Positions 1 through 10,388 of a DNA stretch of 64,000 nucleotides are shown here, one piece after another (within the stretch, counting starts at the first letter, position 1; the number at the start of each line of letters is the position of its first letter). The translations under genes were made by a program, and so were the position numbers. The notes beneath the pieces were generated by a model. It made no database searches. It was not told the origin of the DNA and saw nothing but the letters and a program-made list of their open reading frames with translations. The stretch lies in assembly GCA_030625685.1 (NCBI GenBank), contig DAOUQJ010000007.1:1-64000 (forward strand), given 5' to 3'. Source of the DNA: Oscillospiraceae bacterium. GTDB lineage: Bacteria; Bacillota; Clostridia; Oscillospirales; Oscillospiraceae.

Positions 1-521
1 ATTGGGTTTTTAAGAATGTCTTTGGAAGCGATAGTAAGACGATGTTTGAGATTAGACTCAGCACGCATAGGAGATTCAATTGACAAAACAAGCACCGCAA
101 AAATATTAAATAGTGGCACACTGCCAAGAATCATGAGTGGAGCCATGCCAGTATTGCCATACATACTGCGAATGATGGCACAACCCAGAATGCCAGCACT
201 AGAGCGATAAGAAGCTTGCACAAATTCGCCAATTATCGATTTTTCTTTTAAGAAACGTCTCGCAAGACCCCAAATTGTGAAAAATACAATACTTGTCACA
301 ATGGCGCAAAACAAAACATAGGTAAGATCGAAGTTTTCGCGTATGTTGATTTCTGCCATATCGTGAATGAGCATGGCAGGAAGTCCGACATAGAAGACAA
401 GTCTATCACTGATCTTGCAAAATTCATCAGAAACAAAGTCTATACGTTTGAGTAGATAACCGACTAAGATGAGAAGAAAAATCGGCATGGTAGCATTCAA
501 GCTGAATATCAGGCTTTCCAT
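1..521 (-). CDS. AEC-family permease (auxin efflux carrier type), N-terminal part
   Basis: The first 173 residues of a membrane carrier are encoded, and the reading frame runs off the left window edge without a stop. It starts at an ATG (519-521) preceded by AGAAAGG on the minus strand. The N-terminus is strongly hydrophobic (MESLIFSLNATMPIFLLILV), followed by a short loop (GYLLKRIDFVSDEF) and further hydrophobic segments including 'RLVFYVGLPAML' and 'SSAGILGCAIIRSMYGN'. This pattern matches the N-terminal half of AEC transporters, which export organic acids such as malate or auxin-like compounds across the cytoplasmic membrane. Substrate cannot be told. It is divergent from the ilv operon. 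Seen: frame, start and hydrophobic pattern; family is from knowledge of conserved motifs. Confidence 0.75.
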   Translation of the reverse strand, partial: MESLIFSLNATMPIFLLILVGYLLKRIDFVSDEFCKISDRLVFYVGLPAMLIHDMAEINIRENFDLTYVLFCAIVTSIVFFTIWGLARRFLKEKSIIGEFVQASYRSSAGILGCAIIRSMYGNTGMAPLMILGSVPLFNIFAVLVLSIESPMRAESNLKHRLTIASKDILKNP

Positions 522-559
522 AATTGGTACCTTTCTAAGGGTGAATCATATTTTGTAGT

Positions 560-568
560 AGTATACCA
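560..568 (-). promoter_or_regulatory. Possible extended -10 promoter for the AEC permease
   Basis: On the minus strand this reads TGGTATACT, an extended -10 element (TGn then TATACT), about 40 bases upstream of the permease start codon. No good -35 hexamer lies at the right distance, which fits an extended -10 promoter but makes the call weak. Confidence 0.35.
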
Positions 569-796
569 TATATATGGATTTGAAAAAAGCAATATACACT
601 TTTTTCGGGTAGAACAAGCGCGAACCCCTGCAATGCATTTAGGAAAAGGAAGTAAGCGTAGCATGAAAAGTTGACGAATTGTATATATAAATTTATCCAT
701 ACACGCTTTGACAAGGTCATAATCGACACTTTGCACAAATGGGCTTACAACATTTGCATTCAACTTGCTGTATTCCAATAAATTGGTGTGGAAAGG
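569..796. other. Gap between divergent permease and ilv promoter; no gene seen
   Basis: Open frames here are short, lack ribosome binding sites and have unconvincing protein sequence. I see no RNA gene or repeat. A TTGACG at about 672 is not followed by a convincing -10. Confidence 0.5.
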
Positions 797-825
797 TTGA
801 CACATTGAGTGTGAAATGTTATCTT
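797..825 (+). promoter_or_regulatory. Sigma-A promoter of the ilv operon
   Basis: TTGACA (797-802) and TATCTT (820-825) are separated by exactly 17 bases. A start point near 832 would give a leader of about 270 bases before ilvB, containing a short open frame and a stem-loop. Confidence 0.7.
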
Positions 826-861
826 AAGTTAACCGATTAAAGTATAAATGGAGAAACGTAC

Positions 862-981
862 ATGAATCAATTTATTGCGACAATTACTAACGTCTCATTG
901 TACATTATTCTGGCACTGCGAGTGCGACTTATGAATAGTGCAATTAGTCATGTCCGCAAGAGAGTTGAAAGTGTAAGTTGA
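862..981 (+). CDS. Putative branched-chain attenuation leader peptide (39 aa)
   Basis: An ATG eight bases after GGAG (850-853) opens a 39-codon frame ending at TGA 979-981, between the ilv promoter and ilvB. Codons 15 to 23 read Ile-Ile-Leu-Ala-Leu-Arg-Val-Arg-Leu, so six of nine are branched-chain residues, the amino acids made by the operon. A perfect small hairpin GCACT-GCG-AGTGC (913-925) overlaps these codons, and a terminator-like hairpin follows at 1036-1071. This is the classical arrangement for transcription attenuation by ribosome stalling. The peptide itself probably has no other role. Inference: stalling at Ile/Leu/Val codons under starvation would prevent formation of the downstream hairpin. 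Not matched to any described leader. Confidence 0.55.
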   Translation: MNQFIATITNVSLYIILALRVRLMNSAISHVRKRVESVS

Positions 982-1035
982 GAGGCGTTCACAGAAAAGT
1001 GAAGTCTTCGTCATTCATATTGCCAGGAACTTACA

Positions 1036-1077
1036 AGCTCTGCTGTCTGACTGATTGTTGATAGCAGGGCTTTTACA
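1036..1077 (+). terminator. Attenuator-like stem-loop before ilvB
   Basis: AGCTCTGCTGTC (1036-1047) pairs with GATAGCAGGGCT (1060-1071) through 12 base pairs, including G-U wobbles, with a 12-base loop, followed by TTTTACATTT. It lies directly upstream of the ilvB ribosome binding site, so it must be conditional if the operon is read from 797. Confidence 0.6.
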
Positions 1078-1102
1078 TTTATGTAAAGAGGAGGAAATAC
1101 TG

Positions 1103-2809
1103 ATGGAAATGAACGGAGCAAAGATTTTGATTGAATGCTTGCTTGAACAAGATGTTGATACCATCTTCGGGTATCCCGGGGGTACAATCTTGAATGTTTA
1201 TGACGAGCTATATCATTATAAAGACCGTATCAAGCATATTTTAACTGCTCATGAACAAGGAGCGTCTCATGCGGCAGATGGATATGCAAGAAGTACAAAT
1301 AAGGTTGGCGTTTGTTTTGCAACCTCTGGACCGGGGTCAACAAACCTAGTGACTGGTATTGCAACAGCACATATGGATTCATCACCAGTGGTTTTTATCA
1401 CTTGTAACGTTTCAGAGGAATTGTTGGGTAAAGATTCCTTTCAAGAAGTAGACATTGTAGGCATTACAATGCCAATCACAAAATGCAGTTATCTTGTGCG
1501 AGATGTGGATAGCTTGGCTGACATCGTGCGAGAAGCATTTGCGATAGCGCGCGGTGGTCGACCAGGACCTGTATTCATTGACATTATGAAAAATGTAACA
1601 GCAGAGACTGCGGAGTATGAGCCACTCGAGAGAGAGGTACATTCATCTAAAGGGCGCTTGGGGGCACTCATTCGCAGAGCGTCACATGATTTGAAAGCAC
1701 CTCAGCCAGACCACGGGGATGTCAATCAGCTCATTGAAATGATTGCAAAAGCGGAGAAACCGCTTGTGCTGTGCGGTGGTGGTGTTGTCAGAAGCCGTGC
1801 TCAAGAGGAATTTAAGGCATTTGTTGAAACCATAGATGCCCCAGTTGCGTTTACAGTCATGGGGGCAGGTGGCATTGAGGGGAGAAACCCACTCGTCACA
1901 GGGATGATAGGCATGCATGGTACGCAGGCTTCGAATACGGCCTGTGACCGTTGTGATTTGCTCATTGCATTTGGTTGCCGCTTTTCAGACCGCGTATTTC
2001 TCCGAAAAGATACGTTTGCACGAAATGCTAAAATCGTGCAAATTGATATCGACAGAGCTGAAATCAATAAGAATGTGTTTACGGATCATCATATCGTCGG
2101 TGATGCCAAACAAGTGCTTTCCATGTTAAATGAAAAAGTTGGGGAGAAAAAACACAATGAGTGGAAAGATGAGGTTTTCTCTTATCGCACGGAAACAGTA
2201 TACGATGAAAACTCTGAAGTACTCAATCCGAAGCAGATATTAAAAGCCCTTGCCAAAACTATGCCTGATGATTCCATTGTAGCGACAGATGTTGGTCAGC
2301 ATCAAATGTGGGCAATTCAGCACTTCCGATTTGACTATCCAGGTCAGTTGTTGACATCTGGTGGTTTTGGAACTATGGGCTTTGGTTTAGGTGCAGCCAT
2401 TGGCGCAAAAGCTGCTAATCCAGACAAACAAGTTATTCACATCACAGGTGACGGCTGTTTCCGCATGAACTGTCATGAGCTCTGTACAGAAATGCACTAT
2501 GATCTACCGATTATCACCTGTATCTTCAATAACCAAACATTGGGGATGGTTCGTCAGTGGCAAACTCTCATTTATGAAGAACGCTATTCTGAAACGGATT
2601 TGGATCGTGGACCTGATTTTGTGAAATTGGCTGAAGCATACGGACTCAAAGGAAAACGAGTGACGACAGTGGAAGAACTCAATGTAGCGCTTTCAGAGGC
2701 TTTAGAGGCCAAAACAGGATACGTTATCGATTGTGTCATCAATACAGATGAACTTGTTCGTCCAATGGTTCGAGCAGGGGCACATATCACGAATTTCTTG
2801 ATAGATTGA
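1103..2809 (+). CDS. ilvB: Acetolactate synthase, large (catalytic) subunit
   Basis: Makes acetolactate from two pyruvates, or acetohydroxybutyrate from pyruvate and 2-oxobutyrate: the first common step of valine, leucine and isoleucine synthesis (thiamine diphosphate enzyme, cytoplasm). It has 568 residues, normal for the family. The N-terminal domain carries 'FGYPGG' and the catalytic glutamate in 'AHEQGASHAADGYAR'. The C-terminal domain has the ThDP-binding 'GDG' ('HITGDGCFRMN') followed by 'CIFNNQTLGMVRQWQ'. The ATG at 1103 is preceded by GAGGAGG; an in-frame upstream extension to 1055 would overlap the attenuator hairpin and is rejected. It is followed after 13 bases by the small subunit. 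Confidence 0.96.
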   Translation: MEMNGAKILIECLLEQDVDTIFGYPGGTILNVYDELYHYKDRIKHILTAHEQGASHAADGYARSTNKVGVCFATSGPGSTNLVTGIATAHMDSSPVVFITCNVSEELLGKDSFQEVDIVGITMPITKCSYLVRDVDSLADIVREAFAIARGGRPGPVFIDIMKNVTAETAEYEPLEREVHSSKGRLGALIRRASHDLKAPQPDHGDVNQLIEMIAKAEKPLVLCGGGVVRSRAQEEFKAFVETIDAPVAFTVMGAGGIEGRNPLVTGMIGMHGTQASNTACDRCDLLIAFGCRFSDRVFLRKDTFARNAKIVQIDIDRAEINKNVFTDHHIVGDAKQVLSMLNEKVGEKKHNEWKDEVFSYRTETVYDENSEVLNPKQILKALAKTMPDDSIVATDVGQHQMWAIQHFRFDYPGQLLTSGGFGTMGFGLGAAIGAKAANPDKQVIHITGDGCFRMNCHELCTEMHYDLPIITCIFNNQTLGMVRQWQTLIYEERYSETDLDRGPDFVKLAEAYGLKGKRVTTVEELNVALSEALEAKTGYVIDCVINTDELVRPMVRAGAHITNFLID

Positions 2810-2822
2810 GGAGGTGGGCAAT

Positions 2823-4374
<1,552 letters not shown>

Positions 4375-4392
4375 TTACACTAATATTGTTTG

Positions 4393-4422
4393 CATATGGA
4401 GAAGGGTAACCTTCTCCATATG
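4393..4422 (+). other. Perfect 13-bp stem-loop after ilvC
   Basis: CATATGGAGAAGG (4393-4405) and CCTTCTCCATATG (4410-4422) are exact inverted copies around a GTAA tetraloop. No T-run follows, so it looks like a stabilising or processing hairpin for the ilvC end of the message, not a terminator. Confidence 0.7.
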
Positions 4423-4436
4423 TCAATGGAAAAAGG

Positions 4437-4479
4437 CTATTCAAATGGATAGTTTTTTTCGATTGATCCATTTGAATAG
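4437..4479 (+). other. Perfect 14-bp inverted repeat between ilvC and ilvD
   Basis: CTATTCAAATGGAT (4437-4450) and ATCCATTTGAATAG (4466-4479) are exact inverted copies. The 15-base loop contains seven Ts (4453-4459). A weak internal hairpin CTAT...ATAG directly before the T-run could act as an alternative terminator fold. Confidence 0.65.
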
Positions 4480-4513
4480 ATATTAAGATAAAGATTATTG
4501 AGGAGGATGACAT

Positions 4514-6178
4514 ATGCGCTCAGATCAAATCAAAAAAGGGGTAGAAAGAGCCCCAAATAGAAGTTTGCTATACGCACTTGGACTCACAGAAGAAGAATTG
4601 AAACGCCCAATTATCGGGATTGTCAATTCCTTCAATGAAGTTGTTCCAGGACACATGCATTTAAACCAAATTGTAGAAGCTGTGAAAGCAGGTGTTCGTG
4701 CTGCAGGCGGAACTCCTCTAGAGTTTCCAGCCATTGCGGTTTGTGACGGCATTGCGATGGGACATGAAGGAATGCGATATTCACTCGTTACGCGTGATTT
4801 AATTGCAGACTCTACAGAAGCAATGGTTAAAGCGCATCAGTTTGATGGACTTGTCATGGTTCCTAACTGCGATAAAAACGTTCCTGGCCTACTAATGGCG
4901 GCGGCTAGACTCAATATTCCAACCATCTTTTGTTCTGGTGGTCCTATGCTTGCAGGCAAGATGGATAAAGGTGATCGCACCTCTCTGAGCAATATGTTCG
5001 AAGCGGTTGGCTCGTATCACGCAGGGAATATGTCAGAAGGTGAAGTGCAAGAATATGTTGAAAATGCTTGTCCAACTTGTGGCTCATGTTCTGGGATGTT
5101 TACCGCAAACTCTATGAACTGCCTAACAGAAGCGATTGGCATGGCACTACCTGGAAATGGTTCTATTCCTGCAGTGTTATCAGCTCGTTTGCGCCTTGCA
5201 AAAGAATCAGGTATGCAAATCATGAAGCTGGTTGAAAAAGACATCAAACCTCGCGACATTATGACAAAAGAGTCTATCCACAATGCTGAGACCGTTGACA
5301 TGGCGCTTGGTTGTTCGACAAACACAATGCTACATTTACCAGCCATTGCATATGAAGCTGGAGTGGAAGTGTCATTCGATATGGCAAATGAAATTAGTAG
5401 CAAGACGCCAAACCTCTGTCATCTAGCACCTGCAGGCAATGCGTATATGGAAGATTTGGATATGGCTGGCGGGGTTTATGCGGTCATGAAAGAACTAACA
5501 AAACAAAACCTACTAGATGAATCTGTTATAACAGTTGCTTGCACAACACTAAAAGAGGCCCTTGCAAACGTGAAAAATAAAAACGAAAATATTATTCGTC
5601 CACTAGAATATCCATACTCTCAAACTGGTGGTATCGCGGTTCTCAAAGGAAATCTAGCAAAAGATGGTTGTGTTGTGAAACGTTCTGCTGTCGCAGAAGA
5701 AATGATGCAACATGAAGGTCCTGCTCGCGTATTTGATGGTGAAGAAGAAGCGATTGAGGCTATTTATGCACGCAAAATTAAGGCAGGTGACGTGGTTGTC
5801 ATTCGTTATGAAGGGCCAAAAGGTGGACCAGGAATGCGTGAAATGTTAAACCCAACATCTGCAATCTGTGGCATGGGGCTAGGTGAGAGTGTAGCACTTA
5901 TTACAGATGGACGTTTTTCAGGGGCGACACGTGGTGCAGCGATTGGACATACAAGCCCTGAAGCAGCAGCTGGTGGTGTCATTGGGCTGGTTGAAGAAGG
6001 CGATATCATTTCCATTGATATTTCTAACTATAGCATTGAACTAAAAGTTTCTGACGAAGAATTAGAGGCACGTAGAGCAAAATGGGTACCAAGAGAACCT
6101 AGAGTGAAAACTGGATATCTAGCTCGTTATGCAAAACTAGTTTCCTCCGCTGATAAAGGAGCAATTCTCACGGTTTAA
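4514..6178 (+). CDS. ilvD: Dihydroxy-acid dehydratase
   Basis: Fe-S enzyme that dehydrates 2,3-dihydroxy acids to 2-oxo acids, the third step of branched-chain synthesis. It has 554 residues. Iron-sulfur ligands are in '[10 protein letters not shown]' and '[18 protein letters not shown]', and the C-terminal domain has '[12 protein letters not shown]' and '[11 protein letters not shown]'. These are the hallmarks of the IlvD/Edd family, and the operon context points to IlvD not Edd. ATG 4514 is preceded by GAGGAGG. The cluster is oxygen-sensitive in most family members, compatible with an anaerobe. Confidence 0.95.
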   Translation: MRSDQIKKGVERAPNRSLLYALGLTEEELKRPIIGIVNSFNEVVPGHMHLNQIVEAVKAGVRAAGGTPLEFPAIAVCDGIAMGHEGMRYSLVTRDLIADSTEAMVKAHQFDGLVMVPNCDKNVPGLLMAAARLNIPTIFCSGGPMLAGKMDKGDRTSLSNMFEAVGSYHAGNMSEGEVQEYVENACPTCGSCSGMFTANSMNCLTEAIGMALPGNGSIPAVLSARLRLAKESGMQIMKLVEKDIKPRDIMTKESIHNAETVDMALGCSTNTMLHLPAIAYEAGVEVSFDMANEISSKTPNLCHLAPAGNAYMEDLDMAGGVYAVMKELTKQNLLDESVITVACTTLKEALANVKNKNENIIRPLEYPYSQTGGIAVLKGNLAKDGCVVKRSAVAEEMMQHEGPARVFDGEEEAIEAIYARKIKAGDVVVIRYEGPKGGPGMREMLNPTSAICGMGLGESVALITDGRFSGATRGAAIGHTSPEAAAGGVIGLVEEGDIISIDISNYSIELKVSDEELEARRAKWVPREPRVKTGYLARYAKLVSSADKGAILTV

Positions 6179-6215
6179 CGGAGATTTTAAATATATTGTG
6201 AGGGAGAATGAGAGT

Positions 6216-7277
6216 ATGTTAAACATTGCAATTAATAAAACAACTACACCAAAAGAAAAGCCAACAGGCGCTTTGGGGTTTGGCAAAAACTTTACCGATC
6301 ATATGTTCATTATGAACTATACAAAAGGCATTGGCTGGCATAACCCAAGAATTGAACCCTATGCAAACTTGAGCCTATCTCCTGCTAGTATGGTTTTTCA
6401 CTATGGACAAGAGATGTTTGAAGGGCTAAAAGGATATAAAAATGACCAAGGCGAGAGCTTTTTATTCCGTCCAGAAATGAATGCACGCAGAAGTAATACG
6501 ACCTGTGAACGTATGTGTATTCCTACCATTCCTGAAGAAGATTATGTACAAGCAGTCAGAGAACTTGTGCGCGTAGAATCCGATTGGATTCCAACGGAAA
6601 AAGGCACATCTTTATACATTCGTCCGTTTATCATTGGAACAGAGCCTTATCTTGGGGTAGACGTTTCTAAAGAGTTTTTATTTATCATCATCATGTCTCC
6701 AAGTGGTGCTTACTATGCAAATGGTTTGGCTCCAGTGGATATTTGGATTGAAGATGATTATGTTCGTGCTGTTAAAGGCGGTATGGGATTTGCAAAAACA
6801 GGTGGAAACTATGCATCTAGTTTGGCAGCGCAACTCAAAGCGCACGATGAAGGGTATGCACAAGTTTTGTGGCTCGATGGAGTTGAAAGAAAATATATTG
6901 AAGAAGTAGGCGCTATGAATATCTTCTTCAAAATTGATGGCACAATTGTCACACCGCATTTGAGTGGTAGCATTTTGCCTGGTATCACGAGAGACTCTGT
7001 CATTACACTCTGCAAAAGCTGGGGAATGCCAGTGGAAGAAAGGCCAATTTCCATTGATGAACTACTAGAAGCCCAGAAAAATGGCACATTGGAAGAAGTG
7101 TTTGGCACAGGAACAGCAGCGGTGATTTCACCAGTTGGAAAATTGCGGTATAAAGATGATGTGATGACCATTGGTACTGGCGAAATCGGTACATTTAGCC
7201 AAAAAGTATATGATACTTTGACTGGAATTCAATTGGGCACAGAAGATGATAAGTTTGGCTGGAGAACTCAGGTGTAA
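6216..7277 (+). CDS. ilvE: Branched-chain amino acid aminotransferase
   Basis: PLP-dependent class IV aminotransferase for the last step of valine, leucine and isoleucine synthesis. It has 353 residues, the longer group of the family. The PLP lysine is in 'GMGFAKTGGNYASS', and 'EEVGAMNIFF', 'LSGSILPGITRDSV' and 'EVFGTGTAAVISPVG' are typical active-site loops. ATG 6216 follows AGGGAG by nine bases; a GTG at 6198 just upstream overlaps this Shine-Dalgarno and is less likely. It ends two bases before the DUF815 gene. Confidence 0.94.
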   Translation: MLNIAINKTTTPKEKPTGALGFGKNFTDHMFIMNYTKGIGWHNPRIEPYANLSLSPASMVFHYGQEMFEGLKGYKNDQGESFLFRPEMNARRSNTTCERMCIPTIPEEDYVQAVRELVRVESDWIPTEKGTSLYIRPFIIGTEPYLGVDVSKEFLFIIIMSPSGAYYANGLAPVDIWIEDDYVRAVKGGMGFAKTGGNYASSLAAQLKAHDEGYAQVLWLDGVERKYIEEVGAMNIFFKIDGTIVTPHLSGSILPGITRDSVITLCKSWGMPVEERPISIDELLEAQKNGTLEEVFGTGTAAVISPVGKLRYKDDVMTIGTGEIGTFSQKVYDTLTGIQLGTEDDKFGWRTQV

Positions 7278-7279
7278 GT

Positions 7280-8599
7280 ATGATACAGCACATATCAAAA
7301 CTGGTGTTATATCGTGATTTCGGTGAAGACGATGTTATTCAAAAAATCGCTAATGATTTAAATGATTTGCAGACTGAATCCAAACAAAATCTCACCTTGA
7401 TTGGCGATGTGTATGCGCAGGTCAATAGACTGCTTAACTTTGCAGTGAAATACGGTCTTTCGGGAAACGTGTGGAAACTATATGTGACCTATGTTCTGAT
7501 GAAAAATGAAAATCCCTTTACGATGATTTGTGAGAGAGCATCTCATGAGAATAGCGCAATTTCTCGATTTGCCTTAGAAGATATGAAAATCTTTTGGAAA
7601 ATATTTCACTATAATTTCGGAGCGCTAGAATCGCAAATGGAGTTTCCTGCTTTTTCTGTTCTGCAAGAGTTCGAAGCACCTACTAAAAAACAAGAAAACG
7701 GATATTACACTAGAGTGCGCTTACATATTGAGGAGTTATCACAAGAACTCTCGAACGCGACAGATGAACAGGGATTTTTTAACATCCTACTCAGCTTTTA
7801 CGAGCGAATGGGTGTGGGTGAATTTGGGCTCTTTTCTGCGTTTCGCATTGCAACTGGTGCAGACACAGCAAATATATATCCAGTTCATAACGCAGATGCA
7901 GGTTTGCTCTCTGATTTGGTCGGATATGAAATGCAAAAACACGCCCTGCGTAAAAATACAAAAGCCTTTTTAGAGGGGAAACCCAGTAATCATGTGCTTT
8001 TATATGGAGATAGTGGCACTGGCAAATCTAGTTCGGTGAAAGCATTGCTTACTGAATATGAAGCACAAGGGCTTCGCATCTTAGAACTACATAAACATCA
8101 GTTCCAGCATTTGTCTGCCATCATATCCAAACTCAAAGAACGCAATTATCACTTTATCATTTTCATTGACGATTTATCGTTTGAAGAAAATGAGGTGGAA
8201 TATAAATATTTGAAGGCTATCATAGAAGGTGGCGTGGAAACAAAACCAGAAAATGTCCTTATCTATGCTACCTCAAATCGACGCAATCTCATACGTGAAA
8301 CATGGAAAGATCGTACGGATATGGAGCATTTGGGAGATGTTCACCGCTCAGACACCGTAGAAGAAACGTTGTCTCTATCCAGTCGATTTGGTGTGAGAAT
8401 CAACTACAACGCTCCAAACAGAGAAGAGTATCAGACGATTGTGAAGGAGCTAGCAAATCGACTGGGAATATCTATAGAGGAAGAAGAACTCATTCGTAAG
8501 GCGACACAGTGGGAACTTCGTCATGGAGGATTATCCGGACGAACGGCACAACAGTTTTTAAACGATTTAGCAGGTGAAGATTATAGGAAAGAAGAGTGA
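7280..8599 (+). CDS. DUF815 family AAA-type ATPase
   Basis: 439 residues. An N-terminal region of about 200 residues without recognisable motifs is followed by a P-loop ATPase domain: Walker A 'LLYGDSGTGKSSSVKALL' around residue 243, Walker B 'HFIIFIDDLSFEE' around 292, and a sensor-like 'VLIYATSNRRNLI'. This is the DUF815 pattern, a widespread bacterial family with no settled function. It is embedded in the ilv operon, two bases after ilvE and four before ilvA, so it is probably translated from the same message. There is no evidence it takes part in amino acid synthesis. Family assignment is from motifs recalled; function unknown. Confidence 0.85.
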   Translation: MIQHISKLVLYRDFGEDDVIQKIANDLNDLQTESKQNLTLIGDVYAQVNRLLNFAVKYGLSGNVWKLYVTYVLMKNENPFTMICERASHENSAISRFALEDMKIFWKIFHYNFGALESQMEFPAFSVLQEFEAPTKKQENGYYTRVRLHIEELSQELSNATDEQGFFNILLSFYERMGVGEFGLFSAFRIATGADTANIYPVHNADAGLLSDLVGYEMQKHALRKNTKAFLEGKPSNHVLLYGDSGTGKSSSVKALLTEYEAQGLRILELHKHQFQHLSAIISKLKERNYHFIIFIDDLSFEENEVEYKYLKAIIEGGVETKPENVLIYATSNRRNLIRETWKDRTDMEHLGDVHRSDTVEETLSLSSRFGVRINYNAPNREEYQTIVKELANRLGISIEEEELIRKATQWELRHGGLSGRTAQQFLNDLAGEDYRKEE

Positions 8600-8603
8600 G
8601 TAA

Positions 8604-9803
8604 ATGCTTAACTTAGAGAATATAAAAAAAGCAGCAGGGGTGCTAGAAGGGGTGGTCAGACCGACAGATATTATTGAAGCTCCTAACCTAGTTGCCAATG
8701 CGTCACTCTTTTTGAAGACAGAAAATCTGCAAATGACAGGTAGCTTTAAGCTGCGCGGTGCATATTACAAAATCAGCCAGCTTACAGAAGAACAAAAGAA
8801 AGCTGGTATCATAGCGTGTAGTGCAGGAAATCATGCGCAAGGTGTTGCGCTAGGCGCTACAAAGAATGGAATTAAAAGCGTTGTTTGTATGCCAGATGGT
8901 GCCCCCATCAGTAAAGTGGAAGCAACCAAACGATTGGGCGCAGAAGTGGTGCTTGTAAGAGGTTCTTATGATGATGCTTATCAAAAAGCCTGTGAAATTC
9001 AAGCGGAAACTGGTGCAACATTTATTCATCCTTTTGACGATGAAGAAGTGATTGCAGGGCAAGGCACTGTGGGATTAGAAATTATGAATCAGCTTGCAGA
9101 TATAGAAGCTGTGGTTGTGCCCATTGGTGGAGGTGGACTCATTTCTGGTGTAGCTTACGCTGTGAAACAAATCAATCCAAATGTCAAAGTGTATGGCGTA
9201 CAGGCTGAGCTTGCCTCTAGCATGGTAGATAGCTGGAATTGTGGTGAGATAATAGCAACGGATACGGTTTCCACCTTTGCAGATGGCATTGCGGTGAAGA
9301 AACCTGGGGTGAACACTTGGAAATTCATCAACCAATATGTCGATGACATTGTTTCTGTAACAGAGGATGAAATTGCAACAGCAATTCTTACGATGATTGA
9401 ACAACAAAAGCTCATTGCAGAAGGAGCAGGTGCTGTTTCAGTTGCCGCTGCTATGTTCAACAAACTGCCCATTGAAGGAAAGAAAGTCGCTTGTATCGTG
9501 TCTGGTGGGAATATTGACGTGAATATCTTATCTCGCGTTATCACGCGCGGACTTGTCACCAGTGGGCGAAATGCCACCATGCAAATTGCGCTAGACGATA
9601 AACCAGGGCAACTGGTTGGGGTAAGTAAAATTATTTCTGAATGTGGTGCCAATGTCGTGAGTGTTCACCATGAGCGATCCGATGCAAATATGGCTATTAA
9701 CAGTTGTTTTCTTACCATTGGTATGGAAACCAGAGATTTTGAACAAATTAATGAAATCAAAGATGCGCTTACGAAAGAAGGATTTCGGATATCTATTCGT
9801 TAA
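8604..9803 (+). CDS. ilvA: Threonine ammonia-lyase with C-terminal ACT domain
   Basis: Deaminates threonine to 2-oxobutyrate, the entry to isoleucine synthesis. It has 399 residues: a PLP fold-type II domain with the lysine in 'TGSFKLRGAYYKI', 'CSAGNHAQGVA', the phosphate loop 'PIGGGGLISGVA' and the serine-containing 'IVSGGNID', then a single C-terminal ACT-like domain ('MQIALDDKPGQLVGVSKII'). This is the short form with one regulatory domain, which can be either biosynthetic or catabolic (TdcB-like); the ilv context favours the biosynthetic role. ATG 8604 lies four bases after the DUF815 stop. RidA follows directly. Confidence 0.92.
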   Translation: MLNLENIKKAAGVLEGVVRPTDIIEAPNLVANASLFLKTENLQMTGSFKLRGAYYKISQLTEEQKKAGIIACSAGNHAQGVALGATKNGIKSVVCMPDGAPISKVEATKRLGAEVVLVRGSYDDAYQKACEIQAETGATFIHPFDDEEVIAGQGTVGLEIMNQLADIEAVVVPIGGGGLISGVAYAVKQINPNVKVYGVQAELASSMVDSWNCGEIIATDTVSTFADGIAVKKPGVNTWKFINQYVDDIVSVTEDEIATAILTMIEQQKLIAEGAGAVSVAAAMFNKLPIEGKKVACIVSGGNIDVNILSRVITRGLVTSGRNATMQIALDDKPGQLVGVSKIISECGANVVSVHHERSDANMAINSCFLTIGMETRDFEQINEIKDALTKEGFRISIR

Positions 9804-9823
9804 TAGGGAAAGGAAGTTATGAT

Positions 9824-10195
9824 ATGACTGAAATTAAAACAAGCAATGCGCCCAGTGCCATTGGTCCATATTCTCAAGCGGTGGATTTGGGACAAATGAT
9901 CTATATGTCTGGACAAATCCCAGTGAATCCTAAAACGGGCGAAATGCCACAAAGCATTGAGGAGCAAACAAAGCAATCATTAGAAAATGTGACAAGCATT
10001 TTAGCTGAAGCTGGACTCACGATGAAAAATGTCGTGAAAACGACTGTCTTTTTGGATGACCTTGAAGATTTTACTGTGATGAATGGCATTTATGAAACTT
10101 ATTTTGAGAAGCCATACCCAGCAAGAAGCTGTGTAGAAGTAGCAAAAATTCCGAAGGGTGCTAAAGTAGAAATTGAATGTATTGCAGTCAAATAA
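9824..10195 (+). CDS. ridA: RidA family enamine/imine deaminase
   Basis: A 123-residue trimeric YjgF/YER057c/UK114 protein. It hydrolyses the reactive 2-aminocrotonate or 2-aminoacrylate released by PLP dehydratases such as IlvA, protecting IlvE and other PLP enzymes. Motifs seen: 'APSAIGPYSQAV' at the N-terminus, 'YMSGQIPVNPKTG', and the catalytic arginine in 'YPARSCVEVA' followed by 'GAKVEIECIA'. It is the last gene of the ilv operon, 20 bases after ilvA, and is followed by a strong terminator. The pairing with ilvA supports the proposed role. Confidence 0.93.
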   Translation: MTEIKTSNAPSAIGPYSQAVDLGQMIYMSGQIPVNPKTGEMPQSIEEQTKQSLENVTSILAEAGLTMKNVVKTTVFLDDLEDFTVMNGIYETYFEKPYPARSCVEVAKIPKGAKVEIECIAVK

Positions 10196-10230
10196 GGTTG
10201 CTTCCTTATCGGAATGATTAAAGAAATTTG

Positions 10231-10261
10231 AAAGAGACAATCTGCAGATTGTCTCTTTTTT
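10231..10261 (+). terminator. Intrinsic terminator of the ilv operon
   Basis: A perfect palindrome of 28 bases (AAAGAGACAATCTG then its inverse) ending in a T-run, 35 bases after the ridA stop. Confidence 0.9.
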
Positions 10262-10355
10262 ATGGAAAAATGTTTGATTTAGAGCGAAAATAAGAATAAA
10301 GTGCGACGATAATTTGAATAATTTTTGAATTATCATATTTATTTCAATCAATGTA

Positions 10356-10384
10356 TTGACAACACATTCAGAGGATGGTAAAGT
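10356..10384 (+). promoter_or_regulatory. Sigma-A promoter of the hrcA operon
   Basis: TTGACA (10356-10361) and TAAAGT (10379-10384) with a 17-base spacer. The CIRCE operator begins five bases downstream, so HrcA binding would cover the transcription start. Confidence 0.75.
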
Positions 10385-10388
10385 GTGT

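Noticed and set aside
509-805. 98-codon minus-strand open frame between the permease and the ilv promoter
   Set aside because: No ribosome binding site, mixed composition with no recognisable features, and it overlaps the permease start and the ilv promoter.
9155-9652. 165-codon minus-strand open frame opposite ilvA
   Set aside because: Antisense shadow of a clear ilvA coding region, low-complexity Ser/Thr/Pro translation.
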